Of a stretch of DNA of 57,535 nucleotides, positions 5,212 to 17,200 are shown piece after piece. A model generated the notes under the pieces. The model had not been told where the DNA came from. It was given only the letters and a program-made list of their open reading frames with translations, and ran no database searches. The position numbers and the translations under genes were made by a program. The stretch is from positions 1 through 57,535 of the IMG/VR virus record IMGVR_UViG_3300047564_002687. The stretch is one strand, 5' to 3'. Source of the DNA: a virus. Every line of letters starts with the position of its first letter. Positions within the stretch are counted from its first letter, which is position 1.

Positions 5212-5433
5212 ATGGAAGAACATAAAATCACTTACAAAACAAAGGACGGAACGCTGAAGGAGCAACGCTTTGACGATTTTAATCAATTTGCAAATGCGGT
5301 TGAAGATGCAGCAATGAATTTTTACGAAACTGGCGTTATGCCAACAATGGATATTGAGACACGTTATGGAAACATCACCCGTAAAGAAACAGTTACAGGA
5401 AATAATTCAACGCCTGAGTTCCTTGGAGAATAG
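5212..5433 (+). CDS. Hypothetical acidic protein, 73 residues
   Basis: The product reads MEEHKITYKTKDGTLKEQRF, then DDFNQFANAVEDAAMNFYET. An N-terminal beta hairpin and a helix suggest a small alpha/beta fold. It overlaps the following coiled-coil gene by 68 bases in another frame. It follows the PAAR-like gene after 40 A+T-rich bases. The family is not recognised. Confidence 0.65.
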   Translation: MEEHKITYKTKDGTLKEQRFDDFNQFANAVEDAAMNFYETGVMPTMDIETRYGNITRKETVTGNNSTPEFLGE

Positions 5434-5566
5434 ACTTTCTTCATTTGAACAACAAGTAAAGAATATCAAATTAGAATATAAGCGTCCAGGATCTGAGACT
5501 TATGAAACTTTGTCTGAGACACTTGACTACCTTCATAAAAGGTGGTATGATAAATCTGTAAATTGA
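5366..5566 (+). CDS. Small coiled-coil protein overlapping the upstream gene
   Basis: The 66-residue product starts METSPVKKQLQEIIQRLSSLE and shows leucine heptads to about residue 35 (LQEIIQRLSSLENRLSSF), followed by a YETLSETLDYLHKRWYD helix. ATG 5366 is chosen; TTG 5354 is also in frame. The first third lies inside the preceding gene in another reading frame, so both proteins share DNA. It may be an oligomeric structural or chaperone factor; function unknown. Confidence 0.65.
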   Translation: METSPVKKQLQEIIQRLSSLENRLSSFEQQVKNIKLEYKRPGSETYETLSETLDYLHKRWYDKSVN

Positions 5567-5574
5567 GGCACACT

Positions 5575-5718
5575 ATGGCAAAACGTCCATCTTTTACTGG
5601 AGCACCTCACGTTGAGGGAACTCCTAAGGTTACTCGTCAGGGTCGTAGCAAAAACACTAAACTTGCTGCTACTGCTAGAAATGGAGCAAAAAAGAAATAT
5701 CGAGGTCAAGGCAAATAA
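5575..5718 (+). CDS. Small basic protein, 47 residues
   Basis: The frame ATG 5575 to TAA 5716-5718 encodes MAKRPSFTGAPHVEGTPKVT, then RQGRSKNTKLAATARNGAKKKYRGQGK. It is very basic, probably disordered, and could bind nucleic acid or a negatively charged partner. It starts 8 bases after the coiled-coil gene. Its stop codon overlaps a late promoter motif (5715-5721). Similar short basic proteins occur in cyanophage late regions, but no role is known to me. Confidence 0.65.
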   Translation: MAKRPSFTGAPHVEGTPKVTRQGRSKNTKLAATARNGAKKKYRGQGK

Positions 5719-5721
5719 ATA
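5715..5721 (+). promoter_or_regulatory. Late promoter motif ATAAATA, followed by GTTGAGGAG
   Basis: ATAAATA overlaps the stop codon of the 47-residue gene. The following GTTGAGGAG closely matches GTTGAGAAG after the late motif at 45459. The expected start, near 5727, lies before the hairpin at 5735-5783. Confidence 0.55.
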
Positions 5722-5734
5722 GTTGAGGAGATAG

Positions 5735-5783
5735 AAACCTCCTAAAAAGTTCTACATTTTGTAGTTCTTTTAGGAGGTTTTTT
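5735..5783 (+). terminator. Terminator-type hairpin whose 3' arm is the next gene's Shine-Dalgarno
   Basis: A 13-bp stem (5735-5747 with 5768-5780) plus an inner CTACA/TGTAG stem (5752-5756 with 5760-5764) is followed by a T-run (5778-5783). The 3' arm contains AGGAGG (5772-5777), placed 6 bases before ATG 5784. It therefore looks like both a terminator and a ribosome-site lock. Confidence 0.75.
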
Positions 5784-5975
5784 ATGGCTCTCAGTCCAGT
5801 TGATAAAAGTCAAGAGTTTATTCAATCTGGTATGAAGTTGATCACAGATCCATCATCGGATCAATTGTTAGAAAAAGTAAAAAAGGCAAAATACGAAATA
5901 CCCAAAGATCGTTATTCCAGACCATGTGGAGGATCGGGAGGATTTGATGATTTCGTTGAAAGATGGCATGAGTGA
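5784..5975 (+). CDS. Hypothetical protein, 63 residues
   Basis: The product reads MALSPVDKSQEFIQSGMKLI, then a helical Lys-rich middle (LLEKVKKAKYEIPKDR) and GGSGGFDDFVERWHE. It has a perfect AGGAGG ribosome site, but that site lies in the 3' arm of the hairpin at 5735-5783, so translation may be controlled. The family is not recognised. It precedes gp25. Confidence 0.7.
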   Translation: MALSPVDKSQEFIQSGMKLITDPSSDQLLEKVKKAKYEIPKDRYSRPCGGSGGFDDFVERWHE

Positions 5976-5977
5976 TA

Positions 5978-5984
5978 ATAAATA
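5978..5984 (+). promoter_or_regulatory. Late promoter motif ATAAATA before gp25
   Basis: AATAAATAG lies right after the stop at 5975 and 26 bases before GTG 6010, a usual place for a late promoter serving the gp25-gp6-gp7 genes. Confidence 0.6.
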
Positions 5985-6009
5985 GAAAAAGAAGTTATAC
6001 CCTATTCTT

Positions 6010-6399
6010 GTGCCTACATTCCAGACATTTAAAGATCTGAGTATGCCATTTAAGCCACATCCTGTAACTCGGGATGTGGTTACAAAAAAAGACGATTCTG
6101 CAATTAAACAAGCAGTCTCTAACTTATTGTATACAAGAATAGGAGAAAGGCCATTCAATTCCGGAATTGGCACAAACTTAGCTAACTTACTCTTTGAACC
6201 TCTTAATTCTATAAGTGCAGGATTTATTTCTTCTGAAATAAGAGAAGTTTTAAATGCATATGAACCCAGAATTAAAGTTGTGAATGTTGAAGTCACACCA
6301 AATTTTAATTCAAACGGATTTGATGTTATTCTTGCATTTGTTATTGTAGGCAGAGAGGACAATCTTGTAAGTTTAGATCTATTCTTGGAGAGACCATAA
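6010..6399 (+). CDS. gp25: Baseplate wedge protein gp25 (T4-like)
   Basis: The 129-residue length is near T4 gp25 (132). It shows FKPHPVTRDVVTKKDDSAIKQ, GERPFNSGIGTNLANLLFEP and the YEPRIKVVNVEVTP strand, the hallmark order of gp25 and related T6SS TssE proteins. gp25 joins gp6 at the inner baseplate and contacts the first sheath ring. The start is GTG 6010; an internal ATG at 6040 would cut off the conserved beginning. gp6 begins one base after its stop. Confidence 0.92.
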   Translation: MPTFQTFKDLSMPFKPHPVTRDVVTKKDDSAIKQAVSNLLYTRIGERPFNSGIGTNLANLLFEPLNSISAGFISSEIREVLNAYEPRIKVVNVEVTPNFNSNGFDVILAFVIVGREDNLVSLDLFLERP

Positions 6400-6400
6400 A

Positions 6401-8197
6401 GTGCCTTACGCTCAAATCAATAATCTAGATTATTCTCAAATTAAAGAGAATTTAAAAAATTATCTAAAATCTCAATCAGAATTCACTGATTATGATTTTG
6501 AGGGTTCTGCTTTAAGTAATATTCTTGATGTTCTTGCATATAATACGTATTATACTGCATTCAACACCAATTTAATTGCAAACGAATTTTTCATTGATTC
6601 TGCTACTTTAAGAGACAATGTTATAAGAATTGCGAAGCAACTCGGATATAGACCTAGATCGAAAGTTGCTTCAAGATCAAAAATTAATTTTACATCAACA
6701 ATTGTAAGTCCAATACAACCTTCAACATATACATTAAAAAAGGGCACTGGATTTATTACAAATTACGATAACAGCTTATACAATTTTGTAGTTGTTGATG
6801 ATGTGACAGTGCCTGTAGAAGAGGGTGCTGCTGTTTTTACCGAAGTTGATATATTTGAAGGTAACTTAGTTACTGAGTATTTTGTTTATAATAAAACAAA
6901 AATTGATAACAGAATTATATTGTCAAATCCACAGATTGATGTTTCCAGTATTAGAATTAATGTATATGAATCACAATCTTCATCTGTAAAAAATATTTTT
7001 AATGTTGCTGAAAATATTTTAGACGTTGATTTTTCTACAAATATATTTTTTGTCGAGGAAGTTAGTGACGAGAAGTATGAAATTATATTTGGCGATGGTG
7101 TATTTGGAAGACAACTAGAGGACGGTAATTACATTGAAATTTCATACTTAGTTACAAATGGATCGGTAACAAACGGAGTAGAAAATTTTAGATTTAATGG
7201 TCTTCTTGTAGATGGCAGCAATCAGAGTTATCAAAATAATGTTGTAATTAATAATGTTCTAACTCCAGCATATGGTGGTGCTGAAATAGAGACTACCGAC
7301 AATATTAAGTTCATTGCTCCAAAGTATTTTGGAACTCAAAATAGAGCAGTTACGGCAGAAGATTTTAAACCAATAATTTCAAAAATTTACCCAAATGTTT
7401 CTGATATCATTACCTATGGTGGTGAGGATGAACAACCTCCAGAATATGGAGTTGTAAAAATTATAATTAAACCTAAACAAGGAGAAAAAATAACCAGTGT
7501 AACCAAGAATCAAATCGAAGAGGCTTTGAAACCATACATGGTTGCATCAGTAAGACCTCGTATTGTTGATCCCTCTGTTTTGTATATTGAAATTTCTAGT
7601 AACATTTATTATAGCAAATTAAAGACAAATTCAACTAGAGATCAAATTAAAACTGAAGTCATAAATTCTATTTCTGATTACATTGATAAATCAGACACAG
7701 AAAAGTTTTCTGGAAAATTAAGATATAGTAAAATTAATAGTGCTATTGATAAAGCAGATAGTTCTATAGAATCCAATGAAACATCTTTCACTATGAGAAA
7801 AGATGTCTTTCCAATATTAAATTCTAAGACATTTTATGAAGTATGTTATCAAAATTCTTTCGATAAGGACTGTGATGGTGCAACTGTATACACCACTGGA
7901 TTTGTAGTTTCAGAATATCCAAATTATACTGTATATCTCAAAGATGTGGATGGAAAAATGGTCCTATATAGGGTAGGAAATGATGGAAATGATTATATTA
8001 TTAACTCTGACGTTGGGAATGTGAATTACATTTCAGGAGAGATCAAATTATACAATTTGACTATTATAAAGGGTTCTTACCCAAATAATAAAATTGAATT
8101 TAGAGTAGTCCCTCTCAAACGAGATATTTTTGCTTTTCGTGAGCAATATTTGAAGGTTGATATTGAGAAAAGTACCTTTATCGCAAAAGCAGAATAG
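6401..8197 (+). CDS. gp6: Baseplate wedge protein gp6
   Basis: The 598-residue protein starts MPYAQINNLDYSQIKENLKN and carries DFEGSALSNILDVLAYNTYY, then NEFFIDSATLRDNVIRIAKQ and LGYRPRSK, typical of gp6/J-like baseplate proteins. Mid-protein AVTAEDFKPIISKIYPNVSD and YGGEDEQPPEYGVVKI are also family features. gp6 forms the iris-like inner ring of the baseplate together with gp25 and gp7. T4 gp6 has 660 residues. The start is GTG 6401. The C-terminal 150 residues are less conserved and may be phage-specific. Confidence 0.92.
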   Translation: MPYAQINNLDYSQIKENLKNYLKSQSEFTDYDFEGSALSNILDVLAYNTYYTAFNTNLIANEFFIDSATLRDNVIRIAKQLGYRPRSKVASRSKINFTSTIVSPIQPSTYTLKKGTGFITNYDNSLYNFVVVDDVTVPVEEGAAVFTEVDIFEGNLVTEYFVYNKTKIDNRIILSNPQIDVSSIRINVYESQSSSVKNIFNVAENILDVDFSTNIFFVEEVSDEKYEIIFGDGVFGRQLEDGNYIEISYLVTNGSVTNGVENFRFNGLLVDGSNQSYQNNVVINNVLTPAYGGAEIETTDNIKFIAPKYFGTQNRAVTAEDFKPIISKIYPNVSDIITYGGEDEQPPEYGVVKIIIKPKQGEKITSVTKNQIEEALKPYMVASVRPRIVDPSVLYIEISSNIYYSKLKTNSTRDQIKTEVINSISDYIDKSDTEKFSGKLRYSKINSAIDKADSSIESNETSFTMRKDVFPILNSKTFYEVCYQNSFDKDCDGATVYTTGFVVSEYPNYTVYLKDVDGKMVLYRVGNDGNDYIINSDVGNVNYISGEIKLYNLTIIKGSYPNNKIEFRVVPLKRDIFAFREQYLKVDIEKSTFIAKAE

Positions 8198-8202
8198 AGT
8201 AA

Positions 8203-11200
8203 ATGACGATCAAGCTATCCAGTTTAGTAAGAAGACAACTTCCGGAGTTCATTTCTACTCACTATAGTACATTTGCGTCTTTTCTAGAAAAATATTACGA
8301 AAGTCTAGAGATTACAGGGCAACCATTAGATATTTTATCTAATATTGCAAATTACTATGATATAAATTTTTACGAAAAAAATCTTCTTCAGAAAGGAACA
8401 AATTTATCTTCATTTGTTTCTGTAAATGATGATGAAATTGAATTGGATGACGCTATAGCATTTCCGGAAGAATATGGTTATGTGAAAATAGATAATGAAA
8501 TTTGCTTTTATACTAAAAAAGAAGGAAATACACTCACTGGTGTTTATAGAGGAATAAGCGCATCTACAAAATTAGGTGATCTGTATAATAAAAGCGAATT
8601 TGTATCTTCAAATTCGGAAAATCATGCTGTCGGAACTTATGTTCAAAACATAAGCAATCTTTTCTTATTTGCTATTTTAAAAAGTTTTGAGGCACAATAT
8701 CTCTCTAGCATTCCAGAGAAATATCTTAACGAAAAGATTGATAAAAGAACTTTAATCAAAAATATTACAGATTTTTACAGATCAAAAGGATCGGAAAAAT
8801 CTATACAATTTATATTCAATTCACTTGTTTCAACTGATCCATCTGATAAAGCAACGATTAGAAGACCTTCCGATCTAACTCTAAGATCTTCAGATTCAAA
8901 CTGGATTACTAGTTATAGAATTAAAATAGACGTAATTTCAGGTAATCCAAAGAATTTAATTGGAAAAGTATTAGAACAATCAGATCCATATGCTTATGCA
9001 GTTATAGAATCTGTAGATGTATCAAATAAATTCACAGATTTGATAATAGATCCAACATCAATTGTCTCAGAATTTAAGTATTATGGATATACTGAATTGC
9101 TGAGTCCAATTTCTTCTCTAGACCAACAAAATTTCAAAATTGAAGTTGTTTCAACTAGTGCATGGAAATCTGCTGATAAAAGTCTTTATATAGGAAATGA
9201 AGAATTTGATATTGTTGAGAAGAACGTAAATCAATTTACGATTAAATCTAGATCAGGAACATCTTCGTTTAGTCCAGGTTCTATTGTATATCTCCAGAAA
9301 CCATATGAAGTAAATGGGGTAAAATTTAACATTACTGGATCCATTTATAATTTAAGACCAAAAACAAAGAACCCTTATTCAGTAAAGGGTGATCCTATCT
9401 TACAGTCGAAGTTTGCAAAGAGTAGTATTGATCCAATTGTGTATGATGCAAGTTCATCTTCATATAGATGGATTGAAAATCAAAATAGAGAGAGACCAGT
9501 AATCCCAACTTTATCAAATTTACAAAATCAATTATCTTCTGTAAATGCAAACGTTTCTGCAATATTAGATGATGAAACTTATTTTTACATCTGTTCATCT
9601 GGATATCCTTCGTATCCAATCCTTGCTGATACAATGTTATCAGGCAATCAATCTTTAAGTGAAAATAATTATTTAAAACTGGTAAGAAAATCTCCAATTT
9701 TTAGTCCAGAAATCTATGAAACTAATTCATATGATGTCGGAATTTTTGTAGACGGGACACTTGCATATAGTAAAAAAAGTGATTCTTTTGTAAGAACTGG
9801 ACCAATAGTAAAAACAAATTTAATTAATAAAGGATTTGGTTATAAAAATCCTCCTATTGTTTTAGTTAACGGATCTGCATCAAAAGCAGTAGCAATTCTT
9901 TCCGGTAATGTTGTATCAGAAATAAAAATTCTCACTACTCAATCATACAAAAAAACTCCAAGTATTTTTATAACTTCTGGAAGAAATGCTGCTCTTAAAG
10001 CAGTTGTTACTAATGGAAAACTTACCAGTATTGTTATTGAAAATCCTGGCGAATATTATGTTTCTCCCCCACAAATTATTGTTCGTGATTTAAATGGCAG
10101 AGGAAAATTTGCAGAATGTGAGGCAGTTGTATCTAACAGTGGAAAAATAATTGGTGTTAATATAATTAATCAAGGTAAAAATTATAGTTCAAATTCTATT
10201 GTAATTGATGTAATTCCTCAAGGTAGAGATGCAGAAGCTGAGGTTGAAATTGAAAAGTGGTATTACAATAGATACAATGAAATACAAGAAAATAATATTG
10301 ACTATAACGGTGGCAGTCTAGTAAACAAAAAATTTGAGTCTAAAAAAACATATGCTATTGTATCCAATCCGAAAAGATTGAGATATAGTATTGGTGATAA
10401 CATCAGTAGCATCTTAGCAGAGCAACCAACTGAACATTCCAAAATACTTGGATTTGCCTACGATGGTTATCCAATTTATGGTCCTTATGCATATCAAAAT
10501 CCACTTGATAGCGAATCAAGTATCGTGAGAATGAATAGTGGATATGTTCTTAATAATTCTAGAACTAATGGACCATCAATTGTAACGCACCCATTAGGAA
10601 TTTTTGATAAAGATTATACATGGGTTCCCAATTTAAATTCTGGCAAGACTTTCTTAGATCAAAATAATGGAAGATATTGTGTAACTCCAGAATATCCAAA
10701 TGGCACATACGCATATTTTGTGACAATTGATTCTGGTGGAGAACCAGAGTATCCTTACATTATTGGCAAAAATTATTATGGAATACCCGTAGATTCAAAT
10801 TATAATCAACCAATCACGCAAAATGATATTCCATCGTCTGCCAAATTACTAGACTTCTCCTCTTATGTTAATAATGGTATTAATTTTTCAGCTTTAGTAT
10901 CTGAAGTTGAAAAAGGATCTATTGATGGATTTACCATTGATGATGTAAATTCATTACACAATCCGGGCAATTTATTGTTTGTAAATAATGACGGCACAGG
11001 TGGCGAAGGATTTGTCGGGTCAGTAGAGTCGGTATTGGGAGAAAATGTAAGTTATATTAATTCTAAAAATAGTGTATCTGTTTTATCTGCAAACTCTAAT
11101 GTATATTTGTTTGATGGTTATAATTTACAGGAACAAAATACATCGAGAGTTGGAAAAATAGTTGGTGATGTTTTATTTGATAATACTATTATTTTAGAAG

Positions 11201-14200
11201 AAATTAGCGACACATTTGATGGCGAAGAAAAATTTGATATGAGAGATCCAGATACTGGAGAAATTATCAAAATTTTAAACATATTTTTATCCAAAAATTC
11301 TACTTTTACTGCTAATGCCACTGTATCACTTACTGATGGATTTAATAGACCAGATTCAGTAGTTGCTGTTGGAACTATTCTAGAATCTGCATCCAATCAA
11401 AATGTTTTGAAAGTATTAGTGGAATCTGGAGATTTTAGTCTTGGAATTGAAAATGATGCTCTTTTCCTACAAAGTTCTGTTTCTTCAGATGATGTAGGAA
11501 CTGGTATTGTTGTTCTAAATTCTCTCAGTGAGAATATTGAAATTTTAAATTTTAAATATAATTTTGCTATTGTAAAAACAGAGAATCCTCATAATTTAGC
11601 GATAGGAGATAATGTCAATGTTTCTATAAATCCGGATGATTCTTCAACACAAAAAACTTTCTTTGTGAGAAAAAGATTATTCCAAGAATTGAAATTACGT
11701 GATAGAAAAATAAAAGCAAAATTACGTGATACTGGAATTGGAAAATTTTCAATTTTATCTAGTGGAACATTCAGAAGTTCTGGAACTTATACTACAACTT
11801 TAGGTAATGCTTCAGTTCAGGTTGTTATTACAAATAATACAGTATCTAATATAACAATTTTAGATAAGGGTTCTGATTTTGTGGAGGATCAGCAATTAAG
11901 ATTTGATGCTGTTTTAGTTCCAGATCCTTTGGATGCATCTAAGCAAGTCTTCTTGACTGATTTTGGTGTTTACATGGAGAAGAATTCTGTATTTGTGTGT
12001 AGAGTTGATCACGCAGGATTTGGAATTGGTAATACAGAAATGAAATTATCAATCGTTGAAAATATCTCCAATGATGATTTACTTTCAATAGGAAAAGAAA
12101 TTGTTAAAGTATTAAATGTTGATTATGCAAATAAATTAGTTTCGGTTCAAAGAGCTCAAAATGGAACAATTGCATTAGAGCATTTTGATGGTGCCGATGT
12201 TTCGTTTTATGATTTTTCTTATAGATTTAATCGTGATTCTTTTATTCCTGAATTGGGGACAAATCCAACTTCAAGTCCTAAAGTATATTCATATGATCGT
12301 AATAGTAATGTATTAGTCCTTTATTACCAATATGGAGCATCACTATCATCGACCATTGACATATCATTAAGTAATTTCTTCAAAGATGAAAGTTTTGAAA
12401 GAAAAGATGTTTTAATTTCTTCTGTGGGAGAGAAGAAATTTAAATTAGAATTTTCAGAGGATAACGAAGATAATTTTGTAGTGAATCCAAATATTAATAT
12501 ACAAAATTATTACAAATATATTTTCAAAACTGGACATCCGAGTATGTATCAAACATATTTGGACTTTTCGCCAAGTTTAAAGTATAATTTAATAACACAA
12601 GAAAAAATTGTTGGCGATGCCGATCCTGGAACAAACTCACCAAATTCTTTTGTTTCACTAAAATTTGGATTTGGACCAGCATTAGAAACTAATACATATA
12701 CTTCTAAAGTATTAAATAGATTTTCAAATTATTATTATTTTATAGTTGCAAGCGGTGTAACTACAGATAATGCTAAATTATCTGTAGTTGAGGATCCATT
12801 GACGGGATCAAAAAATGTTGCGTATGTCACTAGCAATAAATTTTTATACGAATTAAATGCTACGCCGCAGGAAAATGGGTCTGGGGAGATTTTCTACTCA
12901 ACATCTTCACAAAATGCTCTAGGTTTAATTAATTCATTGAAAGTAAACAACTCTGGAAAAAATTATGCTGATATTCCAGTAGTTATAGGAGTAGAACCCG
13001 CAAGGTCGAGAAAAGCATTATTAACAGCAGTCATGAATCTTAGTGGTGGTGTTGATTCATTTATCATTAACGATTCCGGAGTTGGATATATCAATCCTAA
13101 AATTATTTTGGATGGTGATGGGAGTCAAGGAATATTTCAAATTGCTTTGAATCAAAATGGTGGCGTAATATCAGTAAAAATTTTGAACGGTGGACTTGGA
13201 TACACTAAAATTCCAAAAGTTTATGTTATCGAGGATTCAAATAAAATTTATTTGACATCCAAAAATATTGGAATTCCAAAAACAATTGAAATAACTAGTT
13301 CCGGTAATAATTTTACTACCGATACTACAACTTTACCTAATTTTACATCAACTTATGCTGTTCTACTTTCTGATATAGGTGATGCATCATTTTCTCCAGG
13401 AAGAATAGTAAATCAATATGACAACTTTAATAACTTAATTTTTAGCGGAAAGGTATCCAAAAATGGTCTTAAGCGAGGATCTAACATAGTTAGATTTGAA
13501 CAAGTTTTTGGAGATATATCTAAAAATTATCCATTAAATGGTGCTAAAATTATAGCAATTTTATATACAAATTACGAATCTGAAATTAGATCTTTTTATG
13601 ATAAGTCTGGATATTTTGGATCCGAAAAAGGATTTACAAGTTCGGTAAATTCTAATATAACCGATTCATATTTTTATCAAGATTATTCTTATGTGATAAG
13701 ATCTAAGACCCCTATTGAGATTTGGAGAAGTTTAATTAAAGATGTAGTTCACCCAGCTGGATTCCAGTTATTTGGTGAAGTTGTAATTGAAGCAAATACT
13801 GGCATAGTAGGACAAACTACACAACAAACTTTAACTCCAATTGTATTGACTATCAATACAGGGGTTCAATCTGCAATCACAATTAATACTAGAACTCAGG
13901 TTACTGAAACAATACTTTCTGTATCTGATACAAATGTACAAAGAGGCGTTGGAAGATTACATTTTTCTGAATTTTATGATGATTCAAACATTGCAAAAGA
14001 AATCTATCTAAGTCCAAATTTTGATGGGTATATTGATCCTGATAATAATATTCAATTGGGAACAAAGACATTTAATATTCTTGATACGAAATCTAATCAA
14101 CCTGTATTTCCATATGATGAAAATTCTGTAATTGTTAGTCTTTCTGGTGTAATACAGGAACCAAAAGTATCTTATACAATTGAAGGATCAACTATAACAT

Positions 14201-17200
14201 TTGCATCGGCTCCTCTAGGAGAAAGAATTTCTGAAGGTCAGTCTTTACAATCCGATCCATTTATCGGAAGAGTTTTTGGATACAGAACCGAAGAAGATAA
14301 TCAAAAATATTTTAAAAAGATAAAAAATATTTTCCAAAGAAGTGGAATATGGTTGGATGCTGCCAATCAAATACATTTCAATAGAAATTTTATTGTTGAG
14401 GAAACATTTGGATATTTAAATAATAAGTATCCAAATCTTGAATTTAATACAGAAAAGTGCAAAAGAGACATTGGATATATTATAGATTCGTTTGAACACG
14501 ATTTAAGATTTGGCGGAAATTTAAAAACTGTCACATCTGGAAATTTTTACTTTAATGCTGCAGAAGAACTTCAATTTATTAATGATGAATTAGAAGAAAC
14601 AAAAGATGCTTATAAGTATGCAGCAAAATTATGTGCCGCAGCTATCAGAAATTGGGATGTGGCATTTATTGATGATCCAAATACATTAGATCCTGAATTT
14701 GAAGTTATAGTTTCCGCCAATAGTGATGTTATTACTGTTCCATCTACTTTTGGAATTGTTGAGGGAATGTATGTTAGTTCTGGATCTCAATTTCCATCTG
14801 GAACTAAAGTGATAGAAATTATGAATGATACTAATGTCAGAGTTAGTTCAAATTCCTTTGCTAACATAACAGACGAAGAAGTATTTGTATTTGACATTCC
14901 CATTGGTCAAGTGGTATTGCCACCTGTAGGAAGCACTGAGGTTGAGTTCAATTATAATGGCGTTATTATACAAACAGACGCAGAACTGATAGTTTCTGAT
15001 GGCATAACGGTTTCGATTACAGCACAAATTGCTAAATTGAGGCAAGTTAGATTTTCATTGAGTAGAATTAATACTGGAAAATATGTAGACGCATCGAATT
15101 TAATTTATGTCAACCGTGAATACATAATTGACGAAACCATTTCATATATTAATTTAACTTATCCGGGATTTTCATATCCAAGTGAGAAAAAATGCAGGAG
15201 AGATATTGGGCATTTAATTGACGCAGTAATTTATCATCTTAGATATGGTGGCAATAATAGACTAGTTGATTATGCAGAAAAATACTATTTTGCAAATAAA
15301 TTAAATTACATTAATGAAGAACTAACTCAAACTGTAGTTGCCTTTGAGTATTCTATTGCCTTAATGTTGGATGCTATAGAGAATCCAGGATCTCCTTTCC
15401 AGACAGTAAATTATGTTGTGGCATCAGACGATGTAAATCCACTAGATTTATGCATCGAAGTTAAGTCAACTATTAATGCGTATAGAGATCTTTATACCTT
15501 TATTTTAGAAAATGGACCTAATTTAATTGAAAGAAATTTTGGAGAGGTTCAGAAGTCTGGAAATTATACAGAATTGTTAACTTTTTCAAATTATAATTTA
15601 ATCGATGACGAAGAGTTACAATTATCGACTCAAATTAATGGTGTTTGGTTTGCTTCAGAATGTGCAAATGTTATTTCCAGTCTTTACAATTTACAGCAAT
15701 CTTTAGATCAAATTTTAACTTCTGGAGTTGATTCTGTAGATATCTCTGGTCCAGATTATTTTAACGGTGAAACAAAGCAGTTTGAATTATATACAGATTC
15801 AAATGCTATACTAAAAACAGATCCAGACGAAAATTTATTAATTTTCATAAATGGAGTTTTACAAAGAACGACATCTTATAAAATTTTAAGATCGGAAAAT
15901 CCACAACAAACTGATATTATTGAATTTACTGAGGCACCAAGATGGGATCAAAATGAAGCACAATTATTATTGAACCAGGGGACTGCAGTTGATTATTTTT
16001 ATGGGTTCTCAATTGGAAATTATCAAAGAAGAACCATAGATAAAACTTATTTTAAATATGAATCTAGTTATAGAATTGTTTCCGAAAATGGATATTCTAT
16101 TGATCCAATATTTGATTCTAGATTCCATTTAGTTTTCGTTGATGGAGTTTTGCAAAGAAACAAAATTGATTATAATATCGATCAAACTAGAATAATATTT
16201 AAAGAGAAATTAAATTACTATACTCCAGCAACTGGAGAAAACTTACTTTCAAATGTTGACATCATTTCTTTCTCTGGTGAAAAAAATAAAGATACTTTTA
16301 TAGGATTTGATTTTCAACCAGGATCTTATTCATTAACAGCAACATTTGATGTTTATGATGACGATAATTCACAAGATAACATTTACGAAATTATTACCCA
16401 GTGGAATGCTCCTTCTAGGTCTTATCCTATAGACATTATTGACGAATATGGTCCTGTTGGACGAGTATTGAATTATGTTCAAGTAAATTCTCCTTACTCA
16501 GGCGTAAGATTTACAATCATTACCGATGTAATTAGAGAAGTTATACAAGAATCAATAACATTACGTAAAGATTTGCCTTATGTAAACGACATTACGCTAT
16601 CAATTGCTGCTCCTTTAATAATAAGTGGAAATTTTGTAGTTCCTGGACCTGGAGAATATATTGTTGGCGCAATAAATGTAACATCAGGGTCTACCGTGAC
16701 TGTTCCTGAAGATACAACTCTTATCTCTATATCTAATATCACAGATGTAAATTATGAGACAAACAATGATGGAGAAAAAATTCTTAGAAGAGCAAACGCT
16801 GTTCATATTCATGATGATAGAAGAATCGCAAATAAAAACTGGAGAATTCTTAACAAATTAACAGCTAATATATTGGAAGGTGATAAGATAAAAGTTGATG
16901 GTGAAGAAGAATACAGAGATGTATTAAAATTACCTGACATAGTAAAAACTACTCAAAATAATTTATATACGCCAGTATCCAAAAAAACATATGGTAATAT
17001 TATAACTTCTGTATCAGATAAGAAGCCTAAAGGTAGTGGTCTTAGAATTAACCCCATATTGGATTCGCAAGGAAGAATTGTTTCTTTAGATTATGGAAAA
17101 GATGACTACATAAGATCAAAATTATTAAATCTTCCATCCAGAAAAATTGGACTATATCCAAAAGAAATTTATGTAGACTTTTTATCTGCAGATGGAAACG

